This document shows, in pieces, positions 9,296 to 18,417 of a DNA stretch of 64,000 nt. This stretch comes from Salinibacter sp. 10B. Its GTDB lineage: Bacteria > Bacteroidota > Rhodothermia > Rhodothermales > Salinibacteraceae. The notes under the pieces are model-generated. The model worked only from the letters and a program-made list of their open reading frames with translations, had not been told where the DNA came from and searched no databases. The position numbers and the translations under genes were made by a program. The stretch is taken from NCBI RefSeq assembly GCF_002954405.1, contig NZ_MQWC01000004.1, positions 934,990 through 998,989 on the forward strand, given 5' to 3'. Position 1 is the first letter of the stretch, and the number at the start of each line of letters is the position of its first letter.

Positions 9296-9328
9296 GGAAT
9301 GCCGAAACATCCCTCGTCTCGGCATTCC
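9296..9328 (-). promoter_or_regulatory. intercistronic stem-loop between tssC and hcp
   Basis: GGAATGCCGA (9296-9305) and TCGGCATTCC (9319-9328) form a perfect 10-bp stem with a 13-base loop. It begins eight bases after the tssC stop codon in transcription direction. No U-run follows it on the minus strand, so it is more likely an mRNA end-stabiliser or processing hairpin, or a weak attenuator, than a strong terminator. The role is inference. Confidence 0.55.
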
Positions 9329-9336
9329 AGACTCTG

Positions 9337-10872
9337 CTATTCTTCCTTGGGCATTTTGCTAACGAGGCTGAGACTGATGTCCATACCCTCAATCTGGAAG
9401 TGCGGCATGATCTTAGTATCAACCTTGAAAAAGCCCGGATTGTCGGGCACCTCCTCTACATCGACTTCTCCTTTGCGCAGCGGATATTTTGCAATCTGCT
9501 CGGGAGATGGATTCGGCATCTCCGTAACGTGTTTACTCAGCCACTCGTTAAGCTCCTCTTCAATCAGCTTCCGGTTCTTCGTAGACCCAATGTTTTCGCG
9601 CTGAAGCACTTTCAGATAGTGCGAGATGCGCGAGGCGAGAAAGATATAGGGCAAACGAGCGTTAATTCGGCTGTTGGCGGTTGCCTGCTGATCATCGTAT
9701 TTCGTGGGCTGCTGGGCCGAGTTGGCGGAAAAGAACACCGCATAGTCTTCTCCCTGGTAGTGACTAAGGGGCATGAAGCCCAGCTTTGAGCACTCAAATT
9801 CAAGGGTTTCGCTAATGGGCACTTCCGTGGGAATTTTCATCTCGTCCCCCCGCCCTTCATCATAAATGTGAACGGGGAGACCTTCGACCTTTCCTCCCGA
9901 TTGCGGACCCCGTATTTGCACACACCAGCCGTCCTCCATAAACGATTGGACCATATTGGAGGCAAACGAGAAGGCTGAGTTACCCCATAAATATTTTCCG
10001 TGATCCGTTCCCTTGACATCCTCCTCATAATTGAAGTTCTCCACCGGCGCTGTGTCCTCTCCGTATGGCAGCCGGAGCATGAATCGAGGAAACGTTAGCC
10101 CAAGATATCGAGCGTCTTCCGACTGGCGGAATGAATTCCAACTGTTGTAGTCCGCCGTCTCCATGTACGCGGTAAGATCGGGGATCTTTTTCCACTCTTC
10201 CATCGACTCCTTTCCAAAAAACTGCGGTCCAACGGACCCAATGAAGGGACAATGGGCCGAAGCAGCCACTTTCGACGCATTACGCATGAGCGCGATATCC
10301 GCCGGCGAATTGTCGAACTCGTAGCCTGAAATGATAGCGCCGTATGGATCCGCCCCAGGTTGGTCGAAGGCGTTTGTGTAAATGTGCTCGTACAGTGGCG
10401 ACTGAATGAGCTCAGGGGAATCCTCAAACGACTCCCGAAGCGTCTCTTTTGACGCGTTAAGCACCTCGATTTCGATGTTCTGCCGGAAATCGGTGCGGTC
10501 GACCAAAAACTTCAACTCCCGCCACGAAGACTCTAGATCTTGAAAGTCTTCGTGATGCATGATGGCATCGAGCTGAGCACTGATCTTCTCGTCCACCGAA
10601 GCAATCAGCCGATCGAAGAGATACTTGTCGATCTGGTCAACCGGGCGCTCATGATCGCTTACAGCTTCCATGAACACGCGGAGGGCAGCCGACACCATTG
10701 CCCCCCGATCCTTTTGAGCAACCGCATCGGGATCCTTAAACTCTTCGACCTCCACTTCGTCTCCCGGCGCGTCTACCTCTACTTGCTCAAAGATGCTGTC
10801 GAGGACACTCTTCTCTTCCGCCGTTGTGGTCGCTCCGTCGGGCGATGCGTCTTGTGCTTGCTCCGTCGGCAT
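9337..10872 (-). CDS. tssC: T6SS sheath large subunit TssC (VipB)
   Basis: The 511-residue protein carries the conserved TssC blocks: the FQDLESSWRELKFLVDRT segment, the PYGAIISGYEFDNSPADIAL block, the FPRFMLRLPYGEDTAPVENF block and the C-terminal PGFFKVDTKIMPHFQIEGMD end. TssC and TssB form the contractile sheath around the Hcp tube. The first about 60 residues are acidic and variable, as in other family members. It is preceded by tssB (55 bp gap), the normal order. Confidence 0.96.
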   Translation of the reverse strand: MPTEQAQDASPDGATTTAEEKSVLDSIFEQVEVDAPGDEVEVEEFKDPDAVAQKDRGAMVSAALRVFMEAVSDHERPVDQIDKYLFDRLIASVDEKISAQLDAIMHHEDFQDLESSWRELKFLVDRTDFRQNIEIEVLNASKETLRESFEDSPELIQSPLYEHIYTNAFDQPGADPYGAIISGYEFDNSPADIALMRNASKVAASAHCPFIGSVGPQFFGKESMEEWKKIPDLTAYMETADYNSWNSFRQSEDARYLGLTFPRFMLRLPYGEDTAPVENFNYEEDVKGTDHGKYLWGNSAFSFASNMVQSFMEDGWCVQIRGPQSGGKVEGLPVHIYDEGRGDEMKIPTEVPISETLEFECSKLGFMPLSHYQGEDYAVFFSANSAQQPTKYDDQQATANSRINARLPYIFLASRISHYLKVLQRENIGSTKNRKLIEEELNEWLSKHVTEMPNPSPEQIAKYPLRKGEVDVEEVPDNPGFFKVDTKIMPHFQIEGMDISLSLVSKMPKEE

Positions 10873-10927
10873 GTGACTGTTGGATCAGTTCAAGTAGATG
10901 AGAGTCGGTCTCGGCCCCAGCGTGACG

Positions 10928-11461
10928 TCACGATCCCCCTTCGCCTTGAGCCTTCTCCGTGGCCCCTCCTCCTTCCTCTGGAACGATATTTTGAAGTTCG
11001 TTCAGCAATTCCTCCTTCATGGTTTCGTCTTGAATCACATCCTCCAACTGCTCCCGAAACTCTCCCATGCTGATGAGCCGGTTTCGCAGATCTTTGAGCA
11101 AGTTGCGGGCCGCCAGCAGTCGACTCAATTCTGGAATCTGCTGTGCCACGGCCTCTGGCTCGAAAGAGTCCAGCGTGTCGAACTCAAGGTCTACAGCCAA
11201 CTCCCCGTCCCCCGTCAACCGATCCGGGACGCTGTATTCAAGACTGAGGTCATACGACTCCATAACCTCCTCGAAATTACTGTCGGTCACACTGACAATT
11301 TCTCGCTCGTCGATCGGAACGTCCTCCTTCTTTCCCGTCAGATCGCTCGTTACGAGGAGGCGGAGCGGCAATTCCACCTCTTCACTGGCATCGCCAGTGT
11401 CAACGTCGAGAGTCAAATCGACACGTGAAGGTGGCTTCTGATGCTGGAAGCTCTTAGACAT
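10928..11461 (-). CDS. tssB: T6SS sheath small subunit TssB (VipA)
   Basis: The 177-residue product has the TssB blocks: an N-terminal SFQHQKPPSRVDLTL stretch (family form is usually ..KKRPPRVxIxYDV), the LPLRLLVTSDLTGK block and the LLAARNLLKDLRNRL helix. The ATG at 11461 is chosen because the family begins about here; the upstream extension to 11536 has no homologous look. TssB is the small sheath subunit recognised with TssC by ClpV. It is the first gene of the second transcription unit, after a 337 bp AT-rich gap. Confidence 0.94.
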   Translation of the reverse strand: MSKSFQHQKPPSRVDLTLDVDTGDASEEVELPLRLLVTSDLTGKKEDVPIDEREIVSVTDSNFEEVMESYDLSLEYSVPDRLTGDGELAVDLEFDTLDSFEPEAVAQQIPELSRLLAARNLLKDLRNRLISMGEFREQLEDVIQDETMKEELLNELQNIVPEEGGGATEKAQGEGGS

Positions 11462-11798
11462 GGTCTCGGATGAGTGAGAATGGGATTGCGTCCGGAAAAT
11501 ATTCAGAGACGGGAGCACTCGGGACCCGCAAGCCATCTCCCATACGCAGGAGACGAACGCCCCCCTGAAGTGCAGGGCTCTGATGTCAATGCCTTCGCAG
11601 TATCACCGACCACTGAGAGGCGCGTGGATGCCGAGAAGGGCGCCCCGATCATTTCCTAACCGTAAGTAATATTTTACTTTATACAAATTCAAGTTTGATT
11701 TACCCTAATGAATGTTAACATTATTTGTAATCCGTGTACGCAACGCCCTCCGTCCTTCTTTCGTCGTCGAGAAATGGAGGCGCTCCGCCGAGGACACA
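11462..11798 (-). promoter_or_regulatory. AT-rich leader/promoter region of the tssB unit
   Basis: This 337 bp gap between tssA and tssB contains no supported gene. Its centre (about 11655-11730) is strikingly AT-rich in an otherwise GC-rich cluster. On the minus strand TTGAAT (11687-11692) and TATTAC (11666-11671), 15 bp apart, are a weak sigma70-like pair. A perfect 12-bp palindrome AATGTTAACATT lies just upstream at 11711-11722. A promoter with an operator-like site for tssB-to-PAAR is a reasonable inference; the exact elements are uncertain. Confidence 0.4.
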
Positions 11799-13535
11799 TT
11801 AGGACGTAGGGTGAGCAGTGATCGACACCGCCTTCGTCGGTTCTAGCTGGCAAATTTTCTCGAAGGAGGCATTTGCTTCTCTACGAAACGACTGTGCCGT
11901 GTCGTCTGGAGCGGACTCCGCAAGTTGATCGTAGCACTGATAGCGGTTCGACCACACTTTTATCGCCAGTGCAGGATTCCATACACTGAGATTATGCTCT
12001 TGAACATCGGCGACCAACTCATCGAGCAGCGCTCGTGCAATCCTTGGTCTGTCTCCCTTTACACAGAGACTTGCGACGTACAGCCGTCGGCGGAAGGCCT
12101 CTTGTTTCGATGCGTCCTGACTTGATCCTTCCTCAAGAATGACCAGTGCGTCCTCAAGCGCCCCGCCCCCGAGAGCTCTCCGAGCCTCTTCATAGTCTGC
12201 GTCGACGGCCCCACCCTCAGTCTCCTCGTTCTGCGTTCCCGCCTGAGGTTCTCCCTCTAAAAGCGGGTGAACCTCAGTTTCAATCCAGTCCCGCGTGAGA
12301 CCACTCGCAAACGGGGTCCCGTCCTTAAACGTGAGGGACACCATTTCGGGCAACCGTTCCACGAAAACGGCAAGCTCAATTAAAACTGCTGTGTGTGCCT
12401 CCTCGTACTGGGGGCCCAATGCTTTCAGGGCGGCGGCCACGAGCCGCTGTAGATCAAGCCAGACGTGAAAGGTCCCCCCCTGAAACGATGACTCCGCTTC
12501 TTCCACCAACGTTTCGTACGCTTCCTTCTCCAAGAGACCCTTAAGATACTTCCGGCGCTGATCACGGGGCGGCGAAAAACGGGTCGTCCCTCCCTCATTC
12601 GGAGGAAGCGATTGCATGGTCCCCCATCGGACCGCGCGAATGAGACGATACGAGATCGTGCTTTTGAGACTCTCGCCTCGATAGTACGTCGCGGTTCGTC
12701 GAATCGTCTGCGTCGCATCAGTCTCCGATGCAATAGTCTCGGGCTCCGGAGCCCCCTCCGTCGATCGCGCCTGCTCTGTGTCGGCCTCGTTTCCTTCGGA
12801 TGCCGCGGGCTCCTCATCTGAGGCATCGTCTGGCGACGGCTCGGGAGCGGGCAGCTCATCAATTTCGTCTTCGAGATCATTCAGAAGCCCACTCAGAGAC
12901 GGTGCATGTTCTCCCATCTCCTCCATGCTGAAGGCCTGAATGTCCTCAAGCACATCCGAGATGCGTACCAATGCTTCGCGGTCGGACGCTTCGATAGACA
13001 CAGCCTGTATCCAGTCCGGCAATCGGTCCGCTACAAACTGTAGGGCATTGCCTCGACTCCGCATTCGCGATTTCTCGGGATAGAGGCTCTCCCAGTACTC
13101 GTCAATGAGAAGATGAAGGGCCTGCACCGCTTCGGCGGCCCCCTCAACCCCATTCACCCGTGCTTCTCCAACTACGAGGTATCCTGCCGCGCGTAGGTCC
13201 TTCGACTGCTCCGTGAGCACCGTCCGTGCGAGCTCAACAATTTGATCGTAGTCTGCCGTCCCGGCCGCTGAGCTAATTTTGTTGATCTCCGTCTTCAGCT
13301 GCTGAAAGTCCTCCCCATAGAGCACGTCCTCGCCCGCAGGTGCGTCCTCACGGATGGGGCTGCGCAACGCCGTGAGGAACGGCGAAGACGACACGTCTAC
13401 GTTCGCTTCAAGCACAGATGCAGAGTCCTCCGGATTTGAATCATCGGAGGCGCCCTCCTCAACAGCAGCCGTATCCAAATTCCCCATACCATTCGTAATG
13501 ATCGATTCGGAATCTAGTGAACTGTTACACGTCAT
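11799..13535 (-). CDS. tssA: T6SS TssA-family protein (ImpA_N plus VasJ-like C-terminus)
   Basis: The 578-residue protein has an ImpA_N domain (about 75-200, with the conserved region of DLRAAGYLVVGEARVNGVEG followed by the LYPEKSRMRSRGNALQF block). A long acidic Glu/Ala/Ser linker follows (about 230-290). The C-terminal helical part (about 300-575) resembles the VasJ-type extension of long TssA proteins. TssA caps or primes sheath polymerisation at the baseplate. It lies last in the upstream half-cluster, separated from tagF by the inverted-repeat element at about 13552-13716. ATG codons at 13535 and at 13487 are both possible. Confidence 0.85.
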   Translation of the reverse strand: MTCNSSLDSESIITNGMGNLDTAAVEEGASDDSNPEDSASVLEANVDVSSSPFLTALRSPIREDAPAGEDVLYGEDFQQLKTEINKISSAAGTADYDQIVELARTVLTEQSKDLRAAGYLVVGEARVNGVEGAAEAVQALHLLIDEYWESLYPEKSRMRSRGNALQFVADRLPDWIQAVSIEASDREALVRISDVLEDIQAFSMEEMGEHAPSLSGLLNDLEDEIDELPAPEPSPDDASDEEPAASEGNEADTEQARSTEGAPEPETIASETDATQTIRRTATYYRGESLKSTISYRLIRAVRWGTMQSLPPNEGGTTRFSPPRDQRRKYLKGLLEKEAYETLVEEAESSFQGGTFHVWLDLQRLVAAALKALGPQYEEAHTAVLIELAVFVERLPEMVSLTFKDGTPFASGLTRDWIETEVHPLLEGEPQAGTQNEETEGGAVDADYEEARRALGGGALEDALVILEEGSSQDASKQEAFRRRLYVASLCVKGDRPRIARALLDELVADVQEHNLSVWNPALAIKVWSNRYQCYDQLAESAPDDTAQSFRREANASFEKICQLEPTKAVSITAHPTS

Positions 13536-13551
13536 TTATCTGTTCTAAGCA

Positions 13552-13716
13552 ATCTCAAAATTCCCCTGGCAGGTCGCTCCGAGCGTGGCAATCTGAGATT
13601 GCCAAAGCCGAGGAGCCTCTCAAAAGCCATTGACTTCGGTAGGGATATTTCTCGACGATGGACATCTGAGATATCCTTGCTCGAAATGACGTGCCGTAAT
13701 TTGGAAATTTTGAGAT
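13552..13716. repeat. inverted-repeat (MITE-like) element inside the T6SS cluster
   Basis: The ends ATCTCAAAATTCCC (13552-) and its complement GGAAATTTTGAGAT (ending 13716) are inverted repeats with one mismatch in 14. Inside, GGCAATCTGAGATTGCC is a perfect hairpin and a second imperfect stem pairs GGATAT with ATATCC. The about 165 bp element separates tagF from tssA. No clear target-site duplication is seen (at best a 2-bp GC), so mobility is not proven. Size and layout recall the two elements at 37583-37731 and 44726-44884, but the ends differ. Confidence 0.55.
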
Positions 13717-13764
13717 CGCGGCCTCAATTCGCATGTTCATCTGTAACGGTCCACTAGTCTTAAG

Positions 13765-14739
13765 TCAAAGCTGATGGAGAAACTCCCACAACCGCACGCT
13801 TTCGCTCTCCAACATATTTCCATACTTGTCCGGGATGGAGAGGGCAGCTTCAGCAGTCGTTTTCTCTGGTGCATCCGCAAGCACGCCCCCCGGGTCCGAG
13901 GGACTGGGAGCAAGCACGTCGAAGAACGCACGTGGGTGTGGATCTCCTAGATACAGGTGAAGATCATTCGGTGTCGGCCGGGCGGACGGAGCGGTCCAGA
14001 AGACGGATAACGAAAGGGAAGTATAGTTGAGCAAGTGCAGCACCACTCCCATCCAGAACGCGATCACACTCGGCCGAACCTCAGTCGGAACCGAGATTGG
14101 GAAGCGAAGCCCGCGATCCAGCCGCGACGTCGAACAATTCTGAAGGGGGGGCACGACGTCGAGGAGCGTGCTGAACAGCTGATATTTCCCGCTGCTTCCG
14201 AAGTGTCCAAAGAGCTCTTCTAGAAATGCCCCCAAGGTCTTCTGCTGAAGATACTTCTTATGGTCGGGAGGCACTTTCGACTTGACGGGAATACCGGCCT
14301 CTAACGCTTCAATCCGGGTCTTCAGCCGGCTCCGAGATAATTCTCCCGTGACTGCACGATCTACTACTTCACCGGCTCGTTGAAAAAAAGAGGTCGCTCG
14401 CGGAGGAAGATACGCAAAGTAACGGGGCCTAAGAGCATGCTTCGGGATCTCACAGGCAACGATGAACGGATAGGTCCGCCCATCCTCGTCTCGACTCGAC
14501 GCGAGCACACCGAGCAATGCATTCGGCACTTTCGTCCCTACCCCCCAGAGCAGAAACCGCCTGGGCGAGGCCTCATCATACGCCGCCTCCCACCGCGACG
14601 AACGGTGCTTCCGCGCATGATGAAGGCCCTTGCGTACCCAGCGGTCCAGGGTGCGCATCGTAGGAGTACTCGCTCGATGCTGAACAAAGTCTCCGTGAGT
14701 AGGCATTTTGCCAAGACAGGCGACGGTGTTTACGTGCAT
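13765..14739 (-). CDS. tagF: T6SS-associated protein TagF
   Basis: The 324-residue product starts with the family hallmark LGKMPTHGDFV and continues with the DRWVRKGLHHAR and FLLWGVGTKVPNALLGVLASSRDEDGRTYPF blocks found in TagF (BMA_A0400) proteins. TagF is known as a post-translational repressor of T6SS firing, linked to the Fha/threonine phosphorylation pathway. The ATG at 14739 is preferred over an upstream GTG because homologues start two to ten residues before LGK. It follows tssM by 46 bp. Together with tagH this implies post-translational control, although no PpkA kinase or PppA phosphatase is in the window. Confidence 0.88.
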   Translation of the reverse strand: MHVNTVACLGKMPTHGDFVQHRASTPTMRTLDRWVRKGLHHARKHRSSRWEAAYDEASPRRFLLWGVGTKVPNALLGVLASSRDEDGRTYPFIVACEIPKHALRPRYFAYLPPRATSFFQRAGEVVDRAVTGELSRSRLKTRIEALEAGIPVKSKVPPDHKKYLQQKTLGAFLEELFGHFGSSGKYQLFSTLLDVVPPLQNCSTSRLDRGLRFPISVPTEVRPSVIAFWMGVVLHLLNYTSLSLSVFWTAPSARPTPNDLHLYLGDPHPRAFFDVLAPSPSDPGGVLADAPEKTTAEAALSIPDKYGNMLESESVRLWEFLHQL

Positions 14740-14785
14740 GGAGTAGCAATCCACAAGACAAAGGAGTGCCCCGAAATCGCGACCG

Positions 14786-17700
14786 TCAGAGTCGCTTGGG
14801 AACCGTGAGATGAAAAAAGCCCATCGGGTCTGAGAAAAGGCGCTGGGGCTTTTCTGAGCGAAGAGTGTATCGGGTTACAATTGAATATTGGTCGCCCCTC
14901 TCAAACACCCACCGAAGCCAGTACTCATTTGAGGACCGCGGGTCAACAGAGGCATCATCGAGGAGACGAAACCACGCCCATACCCCGGATTTTTGCTTGG
15001 GCGGAAGAGATCCTGCTCGGGTATTCAGAACAATCCGCGCTCCACGATCACCCGGCCATACAAACGTGGTCGTCGGCTGGTATCCCATCTGGTACGTCTG
15101 GGAAGTACCGTGAATTCGGATGTATACCTGACTCGCCGCAGGGGCCTCTCCTTGTTCTTTCGGAAGCTCCGGTACAAGCTCAAAGCGAACCTGAAGGCTC
15201 CCCCCCGAAAAGAGATGAGTCCCGATCTGCTCGGAGTCCGTAAGAAACTGCTTGACGGACGACGACAACTGAAGGCCCCGGCCCTCCCAGGTTTTCGGCT
15301 CGCGTCCCCCCTCCTCCAGAAAGGGGCTCAGTTCCTTCTTTTCAAACAGTTCTACTCGCCCATTCTGCGGATGAAAAAAACGCTCGAAGTCAGCCAAAGA
15401 GACATCCTGAGAACTCACCGCAAAAGGATACCGTCCTTTCAGGTCCCGCTGATAGGGACGATACACCTTCCGACGCCACTGCTCCTCAAGACGCTGCTGT
15501 GCAGTCTGGAGTATCGTTTCCCAAGCCTCCAAAATCGCCTGATCGAAGAGGTTCTGCCGAGCCCGCGAATCGAGCTGTGCAAGTCCATTCCGCATTGCGG
15601 TGAGGCCCGACCGTAGCTCGCTGTCGCCACTCAGAACGCGAACCGCAATTTCGGTGGCGCGTCCCTGAGAATCTGCGACCTTGTCGAGCGTCCGGCCAGC
15701 TCGCCCAATGGCCTTCAGTGCGCGCGTAAGCTCGGCCGACGCCTCCCCGTTTGCAGCCTGTTCTGCTTGCAACCGATGGAGCCCCATGAACTGCCGGGTA
15801 ACCGGATGAATCGGCTTTCCCTCCTCATTCGTCGGACTGCCGAGCCCTCCTGTCGATCGCGTCCGACGCCGGATCTTCGCCTGTCCACGCGCTTTCAGCT
15901 CCTTCTTCAGCTGTCCTTTGGCCTTTCCGGCCATAGATGCTGCAAACTGAGTTTCCGTAGAGGCCCGAGCCAGTAAGTAGAGCAACGGAGAGTTGAACGG
16001 ATCTCCCAGCTTATGAAGCGCTCGTGCCGTCTCCCCCACCCGTTCAAAGGACCGGTACTCGGCGCTGCGTAGAAAACTCTTCCAGGCCGAGGCATAATCT
16101 CGAAAGTACCGCGCGCGAAGCTGCTGAACAATCTTCTCCTCGTTCTTCAACTCCCCCGACACGTTATCGGGCTGATTGCCGAGAACCCAGTCTCCCTTCC
16201 CTGGATGTTTTGCCTCTTTTTCGATCCGCTCCTTCACATAACTATTCCACCCCCTTTTCGTGAAGAAGCCCGAGACGCTCGGGGACGTAGCAAAGAAGAC
16301 GGCACCTCCTCCTTCTCGCAAGACGTCGGACAATCGAACGGGACGCAGGCTGTTTTTGCCCTCCTGTTTGATTTCGGCGTAGAGGTTGCCAACCGTTGGC
16401 TTTCGATAGATCATGCGACGGACGTCACGGATGAGTGCTGATTCAGCCTGGAAGGGGTCACTCTCCTGACTCATCTGCTGAATATATCGCCCGATCTGGG
16501 CCTCAACCTGCCCACTTCGCTGTCGGAATTGGGCCGTGGCCACGTCCCCGGAATCGGTGGTTGCCACGGACGTGAGGTAGCTCGTCAGAAAGACCCGCTC
16601 TTGTTCATCCGTCAGTCGTTGGACTTCTTCCGACAGCAGCAGGTAGGCGCGAAGCGCTTCCCGCAACTCCAGCCGTCTCTCCTGCTGAAGCGATCCCGAG
16701 ATGGTCTTCGACTGTCGAAGCTGTCGCTCAAGCCTCTGGAACTGCTTTCGAACGAGCGGACGCATCGTTTCTGCAAACAACTCTCGGGCCGGTTCCAGAA
16801 GAACTCCTCCGCGGTAAAACCCCCACCGTAGCAACGGAGGATCCTCCTCGTACCGCTCCAGACGCACGATTGAAGACCGGAGGTGATCGACGGACTCTAG
16901 GCCCGATACACTTGATTGATGCTCCCAATCCACTGCTGCCGCATCGCGAGCCGCCTTCTCAATCCGTCCAAACCCAACCTGACTTCGCACCACAGCCTGC
17001 CCGGCAAAGAGGACGAAAACCCCTAACAGAATTGCCGACATCACCCCAACGCCCCAACGCAGGAGGCGTCCCCGCCGCGCAGAGCGCGAGGTTTGCTGCA
17101 CCCGATACTGATCGGGGATAATGGCTTCTGTGAACAGGTTCTTGATGAAGTAGCTCTTCGTCTCCGAGTTTTCCTCCCCTTCAGCCGCGACTACCGGTTC
17201 AGCCGCCTCCTCTCCGGCCATCGATTGAAGCACTCGATCGATAGGAGCCCCCTCCTGAGTCCCGCTCGTAAAGTAGAACCCGCGAAACTCTGGGTTTTCC
17301 TGATAAGGATTTTCCTGAAACAACTGATCGACAAACAGCGCGAGGTTTTCCTTCGCCGCAGCAAACTCTAAAGGAAAGACATACACCCGTCGGCGCTCAT
17401 CCGGTGTGAGGGACCGGCTTAACCGAACGTCTCGCTCGCCGATTAGTGATTCGTACAACCGGTCGAACTCGCGCTCAAATATCGAGCGGGGCGTTCGCTC
17501 CCGCCGCTGCTCTGACGTCAACGTAGCCCCCCAAATCTTCTCCCGCTCCGAGCGTGGCCGCCCCCCAAAAAAGTCGACGAACCCTTGGAGCAGATCGCAC
17601 TTCGTAAAAACGAGATACACGGGAAACCGCACCTCCAACCGTTCTACAAGCTCACCGAGGCGACGGCGGACGTTGTCGGCATGCCACTCGATCTCTTCCG

Positions 17701-18361
17701 GGTCCGCCCCCACCAATTTTTCCATGCTAATCCCGACGACTACCCCGTTGATGGGCCGCTTTTTCCGCCGATCCTTCAACATTTCTAAGAAGGCATGCCA
17801 TTCCTCTTCGTCCTCCTTTTCGGTCATATAGCGCCCGGCCGTATCAAGAAGAATGGCCTGATCGCTGAAAAACCAGTCGCAGTTTCGGGTGCCCCCCACT
17901 CCCCGCACGCCCTCAAACCCCATCGGGAAGTTGAGCCCCGAATTTTTGATGGCAGTCGTCTTCCCTACGCCCGGTGGCCCGACAAACATATACCAGGGCA
18001 GCGCATGAAGCGCATTTTCTCCTCGTCGTCCCCGACCGAGCTTCGAATCTTTCAGCGTCGCAATCGCCTCTTCGAGCCGACTCTCCAGCTCGTCGATCTC
18101 AGCCTGCTTTTGGCTCCCTGCCTCCTGCCGCTGCCCATCGGTCTGCATCGTGATCGACTGCTCAATCTTCTGTGCGTTGCGGTTGGCCCGCACAAATTCA
18201 ACGATCACGAACACGAGGCCAATGAAAAGAACCCCGATCACAATCGACAACTGAACGACCATGGACCAGTCCAGCCACGCCCCGACCACAAGGGCCAGCG
18301 CGCCAACCAGGAAGAGCCCAACTCCAGTCCAGAAATATCGACTCTTGAGTATACTCAACAT
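14786..18361 (-). CDS. tssM: T6SS inner-membrane channel protein TssM (IcmF)
   Basis: The 1191-residue protein has two N-terminal membrane segments (about 9-30 and 35-58), a cytoplasmic NTPase domain with Walker A GPPGVGKT (128-135), then a third membrane segment near residue 435 and a long periplasmic region ending in the IcmF C-terminal beta domain. TssM joins TssL and the TssJ lipoprotein to form the trans-envelope complex. The intact Walker A suggests an NTP-binding TssM. The ATG at 18361 is chosen over a GTG at 18391 because the first membrane helix starts just after it. Length fits the family (1100-1300). Confidence 0.95.
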   Translation of the reverse strand: MLSILKSRYFWTGVGLFLVGALALVVGAWLDWSMVVQLSIVIGVLFIGLVFVIVEFVRANRNAQKIEQSITMQTDGQRQEAGSQKQAEIDELESRLEEAIATLKDSKLGRGRRGENALHALPWYMFVGPPGVGKTTAIKNSGLNFPMGFEGVRGVGGTRNCDWFFSDQAILLDTAGRYMTEKEDEEEWHAFLEMLKDRRKKRPINGVVVGISMEKLVGADPEEIEWHADNVRRRLGELVERLEVRFPVYLVFTKCDLLQGFVDFFGGRPRSEREKIWGATLTSEQRRERTPRSIFEREFDRLYESLIGERDVRLSRSLTPDERRRVYVFPLEFAAAKENLALFVDQLFQENPYQENPEFRGFYFTSGTQEGAPIDRVLQSMAGEEAAEPVVAAEGEENSETKSYFIKNLFTEAIIPDQYRVQQTSRSARRGRLLRWGVGVMSAILLGVFVLFAGQAVVRSQVGFGRIEKAARDAAAVDWEHQSSVSGLESVDHLRSSIVRLERYEEDPPLLRWGFYRGGVLLEPARELFAETMRPLVRKQFQRLERQLRQSKTISGSLQQERRLELREALRAYLLLSEEVQRLTDEQERVFLTSYLTSVATTDSGDVATAQFRQRSGQVEAQIGRYIQQMSQESDPFQAESALIRDVRRMIYRKPTVGNLYAEIKQEGKNSLRPVRLSDVLREGGGAVFFATSPSVSGFFTKRGWNSYVKERIEKEAKHPGKGDWVLGNQPDNVSGELKNEEKIVQQLRARYFRDYASAWKSFLRSAEYRSFERVGETARALHKLGDPFNSPLLYLLARASTETQFAASMAGKAKGQLKKELKARGQAKIRRRTRSTGGLGSPTNEEGKPIHPVTRQFMGLHRLQAEQAANGEASAELTRALKAIGRAGRTLDKVADSQGRATEIAVRVLSGDSELRSGLTAMRNGLAQLDSRARQNLFDQAILEAWETILQTAQQRLEEQWRRKVYRPYQRDLKGRYPFAVSSQDVSLADFERFFHPQNGRVELFEKKELSPFLEEGGREPKTWEGRGLQLSSSVKQFLTDSEQIGTHLFSGGSLQVRFELVPELPKEQGEAPAASQVYIRIHGTSQTYQMGYQPTTTFVWPGDRGARIVLNTRAGSLPPKQKSGVWAWFRLLDDASVDPRSSNEYWLRWVFERGDQYSIVTRYTLRSEKPQRLFSDPMGFFHLTVPKRL

Positions 18362-18417
18362 CAGCTTGGTTCGGATCTGCAGATACAGCACACGACGGAA
18401 ACGACAGAGAGCCCCGG

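Noticed and set aside
13555-13740. 61-codon open frame on the minus strand between tagF and tssA
   Set aside because: It lies almost wholly within the inverted-repeat element and its residues follow the repeat structure, so it is not a gene.
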